Positions 1 to 8,944 of a stretch of 64,000 nucleotides of DNA are shown piece after piece (within the stretch, counting starts at the first letter, position 1; each line of letters begins with the position of its first letter). This stretch comes from JACCZX01 sp038216465 (lineage in GTDB: Bacteria; Pseudomonadota; Gammaproteobacteria; Burkholderiales; Burkholderiaceae_F), in the NCBI GenBank assembly GCA_038216465.1, contig JBBQQC010000013.1, positions 27,618 to 91,617 on the forward strand, written 5' to 3'. Under the pieces are notes generated by a model. It had not been told where the DNA came from. It did not search any database and saw nothing but the letters and a program-made list of their open reading frames with translations. The translations under genes were made by a program, and so were the position numbers.

Positions 1-603
1 CGCGGTGATGGCCGAGGTTCCGTTGCCCGAGCGCAGGGCCTTCACTTCGACGCCTTCGAGGATCTCAACGCCCAGCGCTCGCGCTTTCTTGGCGAGCCCG
101 CGCAGCGATGCCATGTTGTTGGCGTAGCCGCCGCGCTTTTCGTGCAACACCGACGTGATGCCGCGTGCCTGCCAGTCGTGCAACAATGTTTTCATGTAGT
201 CGAGCGATTCGGCTTCGCCTTCAATGAAAGTCGATTCGTAGCCGATCGCCTTTTGTTGCTGATAGATCATGCCGACCTGCTGGTGCATTACCTCGGGGCT
301 GATCTGCAGGTAGCCGACCGGGTGATAGCTGTAGGCATTGGCGTCGCTCTCCCACACCGAAACCGAATGCGCCATCAATTCGCGCATCGCCGGCTGAAAA
401 TAATTGTTGCGTACGACGCCGCACGCGATGCCAGACGGGCCGGCGCCGATGCCGGTCTTGTCGAGCACGACGATGCGCGTGTGGCCTACGCCGATCGACT
501 TGCCTTTCGCTTGCAGCTTCTGCGCCAGGTGCATCGACGTCGAAAGGCCGTGGATGCCGGCGCCGACGACGACATAGTGCGCGTGAGAGGGAAGTGCAGT
601 CAT
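1..603 (-). CDS. FAD-dependent oxidoreductase (DAO family), partial
   Basis: Only the N-terminal ~201 residues are in the window; the gene runs off its left edge. Translation from the ATG at 603 gives a classic dinucleotide-binding beta-alpha-beta fold at residues 10-20 (VVVGAGIHGLS), followed by a GAGPSGIACGVVRNNY stretch like the FAD-contacting second motif of sarcosine/dimethylglycine-type amine oxidases. Family members oxidise secondary or tertiary amines or hydroxy acids with FAD. It follows a GST and a CoA-linked catabolic run on the same strand, with an 81 bp gap. A role in amine or betaine breakdown would fit the betaine importer further along, but that is inference. The substrate cannot be read from this fragment. 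Confidence 0.8.
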   Translation of the reverse strand, partial: MTALPSHAHYVVVGAGIHGLSTSMHLAQKLQAKGKSIGVGHTRIVVLDKTGIGAGPSGIACGVVRNNYFQPAMRELMAHSVSVWESDANAYSYHPVGYLQISPEVMHQQVGMIYQQQKAIGYESTFIEGEAESLDYMKTLLHDWQARGITSVLHEKRGGYANNMASLRGLAKKARALGVEILEGVEVKALRSGNGTSAITA

Positions 604-684
604 GACGTGTTCCTAAATTGGTCACTGTTGATCATCGTGAATCGAGCGCTGCACTACCGCCATGCATGCGACGCATAGTGGCCC

Positions 685-1332
685 TCAGGCGACGCCCGTT
701 GCTCGGGCTGGCATCGTTTCATCCGCAGCTGGCACGGTGGCCGCGAACTCCGGTAATGCCTTGCACGCGGCCGATAGTGCTTCGAGATTCGGATAGCGGC
801 CGGCCGGAAACGCGTCGGCCACGCGCAGGTCGAGGTACGCAATCATTACACCTACAGTGATGTCGGGTTGCATCGGCCGTGCGCCGAGGTACCAGGGTGT
901 CAGCGGCAATGCATCGAGAGCGGTCAGCGCGCTCGCCAGCTGAATCAGACAGCGGCCGATCCACTCCGGATAGACCTTTTCCGGCGGGCGCAGCATGCGC
1001 TCGTACGCAACGGCGCCCGCCTTGTCGATCGCGCCGGTGGCCAGCGCGACGATCCGCAGCGCGGTACGGCGTGCCGCAGCGCGCGCCGGAAGAAGCGCGC
1101 GTTCCGAACCGACACGTTCGTCGATGTAATCGAGGATGGCGGCTGAGTCGATCAGCACTTCGCCATCGTCGAGCACCAGCGATGGGATCCGGCCCAGCGG
1201 GTTAATGCGCCGCATTTCATCGGCGTCCGCGAATACGGAACGGGTGTCACGCGTGAATTGCAGCCCGGACAGCTTCAACGAAATTGCCACCCGGCGCACG
1301 TAGGGACTGTCGTATTGTCCAACGAGAATCAT
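685..1332 (-). CDS. glutathione S-transferase family protein
   Basis: A 215-residue protein of usual GST length. It has an N-terminal thioredoxin-like half with a Ser-Pro pair at residues 9-10 (the position of the catalytic Ser/Tyr), a cis-proline motif RIPSL at 48-52 and the glutathione-binding DSAAI at 62-66, followed by an all-helical C-terminal half. Members conjugate or transfer glutathione in the cytoplasm. It is the last but one gene of the minus-strand catabolic run, 77 bp after the enoyl-CoA hydratase, so it may process or detoxify a pathway intermediate. The subclass and substrate are not determinable from sequence. Confidence 0.88.
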   Translation of the reverse strand: MILVGQYDSPYVRRVAISLKLSGLQFTRDTRSVFADADEMRRINPLGRIPSLVLDDGEVLIDSAAILDYIDERVGSERALLPARAAARRTALRIVALATGAIDKAGAVAYERMLRPPEKVYPEWIGRCLIQLASALTALDALPLTPWYLGARPMQPDITVGVMIAYLDLRVADAFPAGRYPNLEALSAACKALPEFAATVPAADETMPARATGVA

Positions 1333-1409
1333 GGTGCACTACCCCGGTAAGCCATCGGCGCAGATCGGGTACAGCGAAGTGGGAAGCGGCACGGCTATCA
1401 ATCAGCCGC

Positions 1410-2207
1410 TCATTTGCCGACAAACGTGGGCGGCCGCTTGTCGAAGAATGCGTGCACCGCCTCCTCGTGGTCGTGCGTGTGATGGCATGCGCCCTGCATC
1501 GCCGCAGCGAGTTCAAGCAGCGAGTCGAGACGCGTGACTTGCCCCTCGCGTAGCAGGCGCTTGGCCATCCGCAGCTGGCGCGGCGGGTTGCACACAATCC
1601 GACCTGCCAACTCGCGCGCTGTCTGCATCAACGCACCGTTCGGGACCACGCGCGAGACTAGTCCGCAGGCCAGTGCGGCCTGCGCATCCACCGGATCGCC
1701 GGTGTACGTCATTTCGCAAGCACGCGACAGGCCGACGGCGCGCGGCAGCAGCCATGCTCCACCGTCGCCGGAGATCAGTCCGATCTTGATGAAGTTCTCG
1801 GCGAACACGGCGTCTTCCGCCGCTATGCGAATGTCACAGGCACAGGTCATGTCGCATCCCGCGCCGTATGCTGGCCCGTTGACGGCGGCGATGGTGGGTA
1901 CTTCCAGGTTGTATAGCGCCAGGGTCGTGCGCTGAATCCCTTGCCGATACTGGTCGGCTACGTCCGCGGCGTTTCCGCCGAATCCCCCCTCTCGGTCGCG
2001 CATGTGCTTCAGGTTGCCTCCTGCCGAGAATGCTTTGCCCGCGCCGGTGAGGATCACACAGCTAACCCCTGTGTCCACCGCGATGCGTGCGAAGGCATCG
2101 TTTAGAGCGGCAAGGATCTCGGGATCGGTGCTGGGGTTGCGCGTCTGTGGTCTATTCAGCGTCAGTGTGACGATCGCTCCGTCACGCTCGAAAAGAACAG
2201 CGCTCAT
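1410..2207 (-). CDS. enoyl-CoA hydratase/isomerase family protein
   Basis: A 265-residue crotonase-fold protein. The two oxyanion-hole segments are visible: SAGGNLK at residues 61-67 and PAYGAGCDM at 112-120, followed by the CDIRIA strand. The region KIGLISGDGG at 141-150 carries Asp where classical hydratases have the second catalytic Glu, as in PaaG/PaaB-like isomerase-hydratases. It would hydrate or isomerise an unsaturated acyl-CoA in the cytoplasm. Its ATG overlaps the stop of the acyl-CoA ligase by 4 bp, so the two are translationally coupled. Together with the upstream dehydrogenase it forms a short beta-oxidation module. Confidence 0.9.
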   Translation of the reverse strand: MSAVLFERDGAIVTLTLNRPQTRNPSTDPEILAALNDAFARIAVDTGVSCVILTGAGKAFSAGGNLKHMRDREGGFGGNAADVADQYRQGIQRTTLALYNLEVPTIAAVNGPAYGAGCDMTCACDIRIAAEDAVFAENFIKIGLISGDGGAWLLPRAVGLSRACEMTYTGDPVDAQAALACGLVSRVVPNGALMQTARELAGRIVCNPPRQLRMAKRLLREGQVTRLDSLLELAAAMQGACHHTHDHEEAVHAFFDKRPPTFVGK

Positions 2208-3766
2208 GCGATTGCTTCCTGCGCATACTGCGCAAGAAGCTCGCGCTTCAGGACTTTGCCGCTGGGGTTGATGGGCAGCTCATCGACAAATACCACGCGG
2301 CGCGGCCGCTTGAACGATGCGAGATCGCTGCTCGCGCGACAGAAATCCTCGACACTCTTGGCTGTCAGTGAGGCATCGCTGGCGACAATGAACGCGGTGA
2401 CAACTGCGCCCCACTTAAGATCGGGCAGTCCGACCACCGCCGCTTCCTGTACGCCGGGGCAGCGATACAAAATCTCTTCCACCTCGCGCGGATAGATGTT
2501 CTCCCCGCCCGAGACGATCATGTCGTCGGCGCGGCCATGGAAGTGGTAGAAGCCATCCTGATCCTGGCTCATCAGATCGCCGGTGTAGACCCAGCCGCGC
2601 TTCAGCTTGTTGGCCGTTTCGCTCGGGTTGTTCCAGTAGCCCTGCATCGCCTGTGGTCCGCGCACGATCAACTGTCCGATCTGACCCGCTGCGACCGTCT
2701 GCTCCGGCGTGATGTCGCGCTCGGGCTCGTTGGTGACGATACGGCATTGGCTGATCAGCGTCGGCTTGCCGACCGAACCGAGATGCGTCAACGCATCCTG
2801 CGGGCGCAACAGCAAGGTCAGGCTGGCCTCGGTCATGCCGTAACCATTGAAGATGTTCGGACAAAACTCGTTGATCACGTTCCGCATCGTCGTGGCGGCG
2901 ATCGCCGCGCCGCCGGTCGTGATCATGCGCAAACTCGATACGTCGAATTCCTTGAAGCGCGGGTGAAACAGCATCTCCTGAATCTGCGTCGGCACCGCGA
3001 ACAGCGTCGTCACTCTGTGCGCGTGGATCGTCTCGAGTGTTTTCAACGCTTCATAACGGCCCTCGACCACGTTGGTGCCGCCGACCATCAGATGCGGAAT
3101 AAAAAACGCCTGCATGCCACCGACGTGATACAGCGGAGCAATATGCAATGCGACATCGGTCGGCTGCAGCCCATACTCCATCACGCAGTTCATTGCGATA
3201 GCGATGTCGTTGTCGTGACTGTGCATCACGCCCTTCGGACGCCCGGTCGTGCCCGACGTATAAACAAGCGCCGAAAGGTGATCACCGGAGGGGACGGGCC
3301 TCGGCGGATGAATATCGACCGCCTGGTCGACCAGCGTGTCGAATTGATGGTGTCCGGCCGGCACGTTGACCGCGTCGTAGGCGCACGAGATGTAGTCATG
3401 CACGCTCTTCAGGCGCCGCTGCACCAGCAGCACGTTCTCGGTCACCGATCGCCCGTAGACGAGAACGCGCGCGCCCGAATCGATCAGCGTGTACGCGGCT
3501 TCGCCGGCGGCCAGCCTGAAGTTAAGCGGCACCGCAACGGCGCTCAACATCTGGATCGCGAAGTACGTGGTGACCGAATTTTCGGACGTCGTTACATAGA
3601 ACGCGACGCGGTCGCTCGGCCGCACACCGAGATCCGACAGCGCCTGCGCGAATCGACACACGCGCTCGTACCACGCCCGATATGTCCAGCGGCGATCTTC
3701 GAAAATCAGCGCGGTGTGGTTCGGGTAGCGTTCGACCGACTGCAAAAAAATGGTGGCGATGTCCAT
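2204..3766 (-). CDS. AMP-forming acyl-CoA ligase
   Basis: A 520-residue ANL-superfamily adenylating enzyme. The phosphate loop YTSGTTGRPKG is at 169-179. It is followed by the adenine-binding NGYGMTE motif, the YTGDL motif, the hinge region GRADDMIVSGGENIYPRE and a C-terminal catalytic lysine in NPSGKVLKREL. It activates a carboxylic acid with ATP and transfers it to CoA. It overlaps the downstream hydratase by 4 bp and the upstream acyl-CoA dehydrogenase by 1 bp, so the three form one operon acting on the same carbon skeleton. Medium-chain, branched or aromatic acids are all possible substrates. Confidence 0.92.
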   Translation of the reverse strand: MDIATIFLQSVERYPNHTALIFEDRRWTYRAWYERVCRFAQALSDLGVRPSDRVAFYVTTSENSVTTYFAIQMLSAVAVPLNFRLAAGEAAYTLIDSGARVLVYGRSVTENVLLVQRRLKSVHDYISCAYDAVNVPAGHHQFDTLVDQAVDIHPPRPVPSGDHLSALVYTSGTTGRPKGVMHSHDNDIAIAMNCVMEYGLQPTDVALHIAPLYHVGGMQAFFIPHLMVGGTNVVEGRYEALKTLETIHAHRVTTLFAVPTQIQEMLFHPRFKEFDVSSLRMITTGGAAIAATTMRNVINEFCPNIFNGYGMTEASLTLLLRPQDALTHLGSVGKPTLISQCRIVTNEPERDITPEQTVAAGQIGQLIVRGPQAMQGYWNNPSETANKLKRGWVYTGDLMSQDQDGFYHFHGRADDMIVSGGENIYPREVEEILYRCPGVQEAAVVGLPDLKWGAVVTAFIVASDASLTAKSVEDFCRASSDLASFKRPRRVVFVDELPINPSGKVLKRELLAQYAQEAIA

Positions 3767-4956
3767 TACAAATTTGGTTTGATCAACGGAAGATCAGCCG
3801 ATGCGATCAGGTATTTCGCCATCTCGGACGTGCCACCGACGATCGGCAGCGCCCTGGCATCGCGGTAGATCTGCTCCGCGCGACCGTACTCCTTGGTGAT
3901 GCCGTCGCCACCGAGGATTTGCACCGCGCGGTCCGCGCAATAGGTTGCGGTTTCGGTTGCAACGAGCTTCGCCATCGCGGCGGGCTTCATCAGATTTTTG
4001 CCGCTGACGCCGTTGTCGTAGAGCTTGGCAGCGCGGTAGGTCAGCAGTTCGCTGGCATCGATGCGGCAGCTCATCTGCGCGATCTGGCTCCAGATCAGTT
4101 GCTTGCACCCGAGCTTCTCGCCGAATGCCGCGCGCGTCTGCGCATGGTTCTGCGCGATCTCAAACGCGCTGCGCGCCACGCCGAGACCCGAGCCGCCGAG
4201 AATGACGCGCTCGAAGTTGAACATGCCGACCATGATGCGGCCACCGCCGTTCGCATCGCCGAGCAAATGGTCGGCCGGCACGCGGCAATCATCGAACTGC
4301 ACTTCGCCGACGACGCAGCCGCGGCGGCCCATGAAGGTATAGCGGCGCGGGAACGACACGCCGTGTGCGCCGCTCGGCACGGCCACGGCCGATATTCCCT
4401 TGCCGGCGGGTGCAGACGGATCGGTGACGCCGTAGACGATGTAGACGTCGGCAACGCCGGCATTCGAGATGTACCGTTTGCTGCCGTTGATTACATACTC
4501 GCGTCGCGCGGCGTCAAATTCAACCCTCGTTTGCATGCGCGAAGTGTCCGAGCCGGCGCCGGGCTCGGTGACGCAAATCGCTCCGACCATCTTGCCGTCG
4601 ACGATGCCGGGCAAATAACGCTCGCGGACGGGTGCGGTCGCATGTCGGTGCAATGGGTATGCGCAACTCAACGCTGTCGCGATCGTGGTCTCGAACGCAT
4701 AGTTGATGTAAGCCGCTTCCTCCGACAGAATCGTCGCATGCGTCAAACCGGGTTTCGACAACGAGCCGCGATACAGGTCGGCAAACATCAGTTTCAGATA
4801 GCCCGCTTCGCCCAGCGCGCGTACCACTGTCTTGATCGCATTCCAGTCGTCGTGATCTTCGATGGCCGCCGCGCGCGGTAGAAGCTCTCGCCGCAGAATG
4901 TCGCGCGCCTGGGCGCGAAACGCGCGATCCTGATCGTCGAGAACAAAGTCACGCAT
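3766..4956 (-). CDS. acyl-CoA dehydrogenase family protein
   Basis: A 396-residue flavoprotein of normal length. The signature around ICVTEPGAGSDTSRM is the FAD/substrate contact of the middle beta domain. The C-terminal helical domain holds QILGGDGITKEYGRAEQIYRDARALPI, in two adjoining motifs typical of the family. It would oxidise an acyl-CoA to the trans-2-enoyl-CoA and pass electrons to ETF. It shares one base with the ligase gene and overlaps the MmgE/PrpD gene by 8 bp. Which acyl-CoA it uses is unknown. Confidence 0.92.
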   Translation of the reverse strand: MRDFVLDDQDRAFRAQARDILRRELLPRAAAIEDHDDWNAIKTVVRALGEAGYLKLMFADLYRGSLSKPGLTHATILSEEAAYINYAFETTIATALSCAYPLHRHATAPVRERYLPGIVDGKMVGAICVTEPGAGSDTSRMQTRVEFDAARREYVINGSKRYISNAGVADVYIVYGVTDPSAPAGKGISAVAVPSGAHGVSFPRRYTFMGRRGCVVGEVQFDDCRVPADHLLGDANGGGRIMVGMFNFERVILGGSGLGVARSAFEIAQNHAQTRAAFGEKLGCKQLIWSQIAQMSCRIDASELLTYRAAKLYDNGVSGKNLMKPAAMAKLVATETATYCADRAVQILGGDGITKEYGRAEQIYRDARALPIVGGTSEMAKYLIASADLPLIKPNL

Positions 4957-6337
4957 GACTTAGACATTCATCGGCGAAATCGGACAGCGGAGCATTCTCT
5001 TCCGCCAACGAGTCAACCAGCGCCGCAATGCGTGCCGCGCGCTCCGCTCCCAGCACCGGCTCGGCCAGCTCGCGATACTTGCTGCGTAGCTGGTCGTCCG
5101 TTAGCGGATTCTCGGGATTGCCGCGCGCCGGCGCCGGCTCCGAGACCAGTGTTCGACCATCGCGCAAGGCAATACGCACGCGTGCCCAGCGCTCGGCTGG
5201 AAAGCGGCGCGAGAAATCGGCGTCGTCGGTCAGCTTGATCGTATCCAGCAAGCGCCTGATACGTGCGTCGGTCAGCGTAGGGCCGGCGACTTCGTTGGCA
5301 CCGATCCGCCCGTACACCAACGCCGCGGCGACTGCGTATGGAAGGCTGTATTGCGCCTCTTCGGTGGTCATCGGGTAGCGGCACTGCGAACCCAGGTCGA
5401 TGGCTTCTCGAAAACTCTCGATGCTGACCGATGCGATGTCGTGTTCGAAGAATTTGTGCGAGCGCTTCAGCGCCAGCGCCGCCTCGGCTGCGGGCTGCGC
5501 CCAGCGGCACACCGGATACGCCTTGAAGTACTGCTCGCGAATTCGCCAGCGTGAACCGAGATCACTCCAGAACGCGCGCACATCGTCGCGCTCAACCGTG
5601 AGGGCAGGCGCTCCGGTAAAGCCCTCGTTGGCGAGCAGGGCGGCGCTGACGCCGACCTGGGCACCACTTCCCGAGCCGTCCTTCAGCATGGTCGGATAGT
5701 CGCAGACGCGCAGGATCTGGCCGCGCGGTCCCAGGTATTCGGCTATCCCCAGCGCATGCCGCATTTGCTCGCTATCGAAGTCGAGCCAGCGACCGCCGAG
5801 CGCAGCGCACGCGAGGGCGTTCCAAGCACCCGAGCAGTGGTAGTCGGGCACTGTCGCGTGCAACGCGATGCCCGCGCGCGTCGCGATCTCGTAGCCGATC
5901 ACGATGCACGTCAGAAACTCCCGTCCGGTGCTGCGCGACGGCGGGCAGACACCACCATCGAGATAAGCGAGCAGAGCCGGCAGCACGGCGACGCCGGCGT
6001 GGCCCTTGGTCAGAACGTGACCATCATGCGCGTCGAACGCGTCGATCGTCGTCGCGCCGGCAAACGCGGCGCCAGCGAGGCCCGCGCGCCGGCCGTCGAA
6101 CAGGAAGCGCGCGGCGCGGTCGCGGCCGCCCATCTGGGTGAATGCGTAAGAATTGACGATCGCCGCCGCGGACGTTCTCGAACCCGCAGCGGCGACTCCG
6201 ATCAAGTCCAGCAGACATCGTTGCGCCTGTGCCAGAGCGTCGGCGGGTACGTCGTCATACGCCAAGCCGCGTGCGAACTCACCAGCGCTCGCGAACGACG
6301 CGGCTAGCGGTGCAGATGCGAGCGCGGCGGCGTTCAT
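4949..6337 (-). CDS. MmgE/PrpD family protein
   Basis: A 462-residue protein of the 2-methylcitrate dehydratase-like MmgE/PrpD fold. It has an N-terminal helical domain with CLLDLIGVAAAGSRTS and FDAHDGHVLTKGHAG, and a C-terminal half with FKAYPVCRWAQP. Family members include 2-methylcitrate dehydratase, aconitate decarboxylase and many uncharacterised lyases or isomerases. No prpB or prpC is nearby, so it is probably not the propionate pathway enzyme but a dedicated dehydratase or decarboxylase of this catabolic run. It overlaps the genes on either side by 4 and 8 bp. Confidence 0.9.
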   Translation of the reverse strand: MNAAALASAPLAASFASAGEFARGLAYDDVPADALAQAQRCLLDLIGVAAAGSRTSAAAIVNSYAFTQMGGRDRAARFLFDGRRAGLAGAAFAGATTIDAFDAHDGHVLTKGHAGVAVLPALLAYLDGGVCPPSRSTGREFLTCIVIGYEIATRAGIALHATVPDYHCSGAWNALACAALGGRWLDFDSEQMRHALGIAEYLGPRGQILRVCDYPTMLKDGSGSGAQVGVSAALLANEGFTGAPALTVERDDVRAFWSDLGSRWRIREQYFKAYPVCRWAQPAAEAALALKRSHKFFEHDIASVSIESFREAIDLGSQCRYPMTTEEAQYSLPYAVAAALVYGRIGANEVAGPTLTDARIRRLLDTIKLTDDADFSRRFPAERWARVRIALRDGRTLVSEPAPARGNPENPLTDDQLRSKYRELAEPVLGAERAARIAALVDSLAEENAPLSDFADECLSHA

Positions 6338-7185
6338 CGCTGCAGCAAGCGGCCGATCTCGCGATGCACGAGCGGCACGTTCGAATCGCGCACTGTCGGC
6401 AGCAGATATCTGGCGCGACGAACGTCTCCGAAGTTCAGTTGTGCGTGCACCATCTCTTCACCGCTTCCGGTCGCGTGCGCGAGCGGGCGGCCGAAAGAAT
6501 CGAGGATCCGCGAGCCGCCCCAGAACGTCAGGTCGCCTTCGGCGCCGACCCGATTGGCCATCATCACCGGCATGCCATAAGTCAGCGCGTAAAAGCGCAG
6601 ATTGGTGTCCCACCCGAGGGGGTTGTCGAACTCGCTGCCAACGGCTTCAATGGCCGAGCTGATCGGCACCATCAATAACGTGACGCCGTGCAATGCAGCC
6701 AGATGCACGAGCGCCGGATTCCAGGCGTCGGCGCAGATCGAAATGCTCGCGCGCCAGTGCGGCTTGATGTCAAACGCTTCGAGGGTGTTGCCGGCGGCGA
6801 AATGCTTGCCGTCCTCGAGCAGGCCGTACGTCGCAAGATTTATTTTTCGGTGGACGAAAACCACTTCGCCGGCGCGCACCGCGATCGCCGAGTTGTAGAA
6901 CTGCGCCGCAGCGCCTTCTTCAATAACGCCGAACACCGTGTACATCGTTCCCGCGGCGCGCGCGATTTCGGCGACGAGTGGGTGCTTGCGACCGATGGCG
7001 AGGCGCAAGGTGTCGGAGCCGGCGCTGTGGCCCGTCATCGACATCTCCGGGAACAGCAGAACTTCGACGCCGGCACGCTGCGCGATGGCGATCAGATCCA
7101 GATGCTTGCGCAGATTGGCGTCGAGGTCGCCGAGGACAGATTCGATCTGCGCAACCGCGACGTTCAGCGTCAACGAGCTCGACAT
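6334..7185 (-). CDS. carbon-nitrogen hydrolase (nitrilase superfamily)
   Basis: A 283-residue nitrilase-fold protein. The Glu-Lys-Cys catalytic set is visible as LFPEMSMTGH near residue 45, VHRKINLATYG near 112 and SISICADAWNP near 150. Members hydrolyse amides, nitriles or carbamoyl groups, releasing ammonia. It is the first gene of the minus-strand run, overlapping MmgE/PrpD by 4 bp. An amide-bearing starting compound that is deaminated and then CoA-activated would fit, which is inference. The ATG at 7185 lacks a strong ribosome-binding site. A hairpin at 7209-7241 separates it from the betaine importer upstream. Confidence 0.9.
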   Translation of the reverse strand: MSSSLTLNVAVAQIESVLGDLDANLRKHLDLIAIAQRAGVEVLLFPEMSMTGHSAGSDTLRLAIGRKHPLVAEIARAAGTMYTVFGVIEEGAAAQFYNSAIAVRAGEVVFVHRKINLATYGLLEDGKHFAAGNTLEAFDIKPHWRASISICADAWNPALVHLAALHGVTLLMVPISSAIEAVGSEFDNPLGWDTNLRFYALTYGMPVMMANRVGAEGDLTFWGGSRILDSFGRPLAHATGSGEEMVHAQLNFGDVRRARYLLPTVRDSNVPLVHREIGRLLQR

Positions 7186-7208
7186 TCGCAGTCGGCAGGA
7201 TGTTAGAC

Positions 7209-7241
7209 AAAACGGAGCCGCGACTCCGTCGCGACTCCGTT
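7209..7241 (-). terminator. intrinsic terminator after the betaine receptor gene
   Basis: Read on the minus strand, AACGGAG pairs with CTCCGTT. Inside it, across one T/G step, CGCGAC pairs with GTCGCG around a GGA triloop, and a TTTTG tract follows. The hairpin lies just past the stop of the receptor gene (7259) and before the nitrilase gene, so it marks the boundary between the importer operon and the catabolic operon. Confidence 0.75.
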
Positions 7242-7258
7242 GATACGCAGCCGAACGA

Positions 7259-8149
7259 TCAGATCAAGCCCTGCTGCTTCAAAAATGTCTGCGCGACCTC
7301 TTCGACCGTCTTCTTCTCGACGTCGACGCTCGCGTTGAGTCTCGACATCGTTGCGTCGTCGAGCTTGGCTGACAGCGAATTCAGGATATCTGCCAGCTTC
7401 GGATTCGCGTCGAGCGCCTGTTTTCTGACCACCGGCGTCATCGCGTAGGCGGGGAAATAGCCTTTGTCGTCGCGCAGAACGACGAAGTTGAACGCCGGCA
7501 CCCGTCCATCGGTTGCGAAAACCAGACCCACATCCACCTGCTTTTCCTTTAGCGCCTGGTAAACGAGGCCGGTGTCCATACGCTTGACGTTATCGCGCGC
7601 GAACTCAAAGCCGTACATCTGCTCAAGGGGTTTCAGGCCATCGGGACGCGCGTAGAACTCGGCGTTGCTAGCGAATGTGAGCTTGGCGCCGTCCTTGACC
7701 TTCTTGGCTAGGTCGCTGATCGTGACGATGCCTTGCTTCTTCGCATCTTCCGCATTCATCGCCAGCGAATACGTGTTGTTGGCTTTTGACGGGTTAAGCC
7801 ACACGAGGCCCTTCGCGGCGTCGAGCTCCTTCACTTTCTTGTAGTTGTCCGACGGCGACAGCTTGTCGGTGAATTTGTTGTAGGTGATCAATGACGTTCC
7901 CGTGTACTCCCAGTACACATCGATTTGCCCGCTCTCCTGCGCCTGGCGCAGCACTGCGCTGCCCATCCCGGCCTTCACATCCACCGTGTAGCCCTTCGCT
8001 TTGAGCAACTGTGCGGTCATCGCCGACATGATTTGCTGCTCGGTAAAGTTCTTGCCGCCGACGACGATGTTCTGCGCCATCGCCGCAGCAGACGTGATGG
8101 CCAGTGACGCGCCGACTGCCAAAATCGAAAGTGCTTTCGTTACCTTCAT
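7259..8149 (-). CDS. glycine betaine/choline-type ABC transporter substrate-binding protein
   Basis: A periplasmic receptor of the OpuC/YehZ (OpuAC-type) family, 296 residues from the chosen ATG at 8149. This start gives a clean signal peptide (MKVTKALSILAV... AMAQ) and sits 6 bases after AGGAGA; a 15-codon upstream extension has neither. The motif GGKNFTEQ opens the mature domain, as in betaine/choline/proline-betaine receptors. It captures quaternary amines and delivers them to the two permeases encoded just upstream on the same strand. A strong terminator follows. The exact ligand is unproven, but the divergent betaine-homocysteine methyltransferase-like gene favours betaine. Confidence 0.88.
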   Translation of the reverse strand: MKVTKALSILAVGASLAITSAAAMAQNIVVGGKNFTEQQIMSAMTAQLLKAKGYTVDVKAGMGSAVLRQAQESGQIDVYWEYTGTSLITYNKFTDKLSPSDNYKKVKELDAAKGLVWLNPSKANNTYSLAMNAEDAKKQGIVTISDLAKKVKDGAKLTFASNAEFYARPDGLKPLEQMYGFEFARDNVKRMDTGLVYQALKEKQVDVGLVFATDGRVPAFNFVVLRDDKGYFPAYAMTPVVRKQALDANPKLADILNSLSAKLDDATMSRLNASVDVEKKTVEEVAQTFLKQQGLI

Positions 8150-8200
8150 TGCGGTCTCCTTGATTTCAACTGTGTGCAACTGATGCAAGTGCAACGCTTC

Positions 8201-8929
8201 TTATCGCAGCGGGTTTACACCGCGCGGAACTACGAAATACGAAATGGCACCGACAGCAAAATCCACAATCACCGCCAGCAGCGCCGTTGGAATAGCGCCT
8301 GCCAGCATCATTCCGGGCTCATTCAAATCGATGCCGGTGAATATCAATTCGCCTAACCCTCCGCCGCCGATCAGGAACGCGAGTGGTGCGGTGCCAACGT
8401 TAATGGCCAGCGCGGTACGAATCCCGGCAAAGGTCACGAACAGCGCATTGGGTAACTCTACGCCGGTCAGGATTTGCATCGGCCGCATTCCCATCCCCGT
8501 CGACGCCTCGACAAGATAGGCAGGGACGCCGAGCATGCCGGCGTAGGTGTTGCGCACGATAGGCAGCAGCGACGCGACCCACAGCGCGAAGATCGCGGGC
8601 ACCGTGCCGATGCCGAGAAAGCTCATCGCCAGCGCGAGCACGGCGAGCGTCGGAATCGTGCTGCCGATGTTCAGCGCCTGCATCATCGACTCCGCCAGGC
8701 GGCGCATGCTGGGCCGACTGAGCCAGAGGCCGAGCGGTACTCCGACCAAAATTGCGAGTCCGCCTGAAATTGCCACCAGCTTCATGTGCTGTTGCGACAA
8801 AAAGACGATGTCCGACCGGTACTTTGCTATCTGGTCGAACAGGCCACTGCGCTGCGCGAACACGCCCAGAGTGAACATCGCGATCAACGAAACGACGATG
8901 ATCGCCCTGCTGGTGAACGCCGCACGCAT
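8201..8929 (-). CDS. ABC transporter permease (betaine/choline type)
   Basis: A 242-residue inner-membrane protein with about five or six hydrophobic segments and the coupling-loop motif EASTGMGMRPMQILTGVELP that contacts the ATPase. It is homologous to YehW/YehY and OpuCB permeases. A second permease of the same kind is encoded at 10095-10772, giving the two-permease arrangement typical of Yeh/OpuC systems. The order is permease, ATPase, permease, receptor, all on the minus strand with short gaps, so one operon is likely. Confidence 0.88.
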   Translation of the reverse strand: MRAAFTSRAIIVVSLIAMFTLGVFAQRSGLFDQIAKYRSDIVFLSQQHMKLVAISGGLAILVGVPLGLWLSRPSMRRLAESMMQALNIGSTIPTLAVLALAMSFLGIGTVPAIFALWVASLLPIVRNTYAGMLGVPAYLVEASTGMGMRPMQILTGVELPNALFVTFAGIRTALAINVGTAPLAFLIGGGGLGELIFTGIDLNEPGMMLAGAIPTALLAVIVDFAVGAISYFVVPRGVNPLR

Positions 8930-8944
8930 CGCTGAGTCTGTCCG

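Noticed and set aside
2537..3868. A 443-codon open frame on the plus strand
   Set aside because: It lies opposite the acyl-CoA ligase with Arg/His/Ala-rich composition and no family motif; a GC-rich antisense shadow.
3682..4881. A 399-codon plus-strand open frame
   Set aside because: It is the antisense of the acyl-CoA dehydrogenase, with no recognisable domain.
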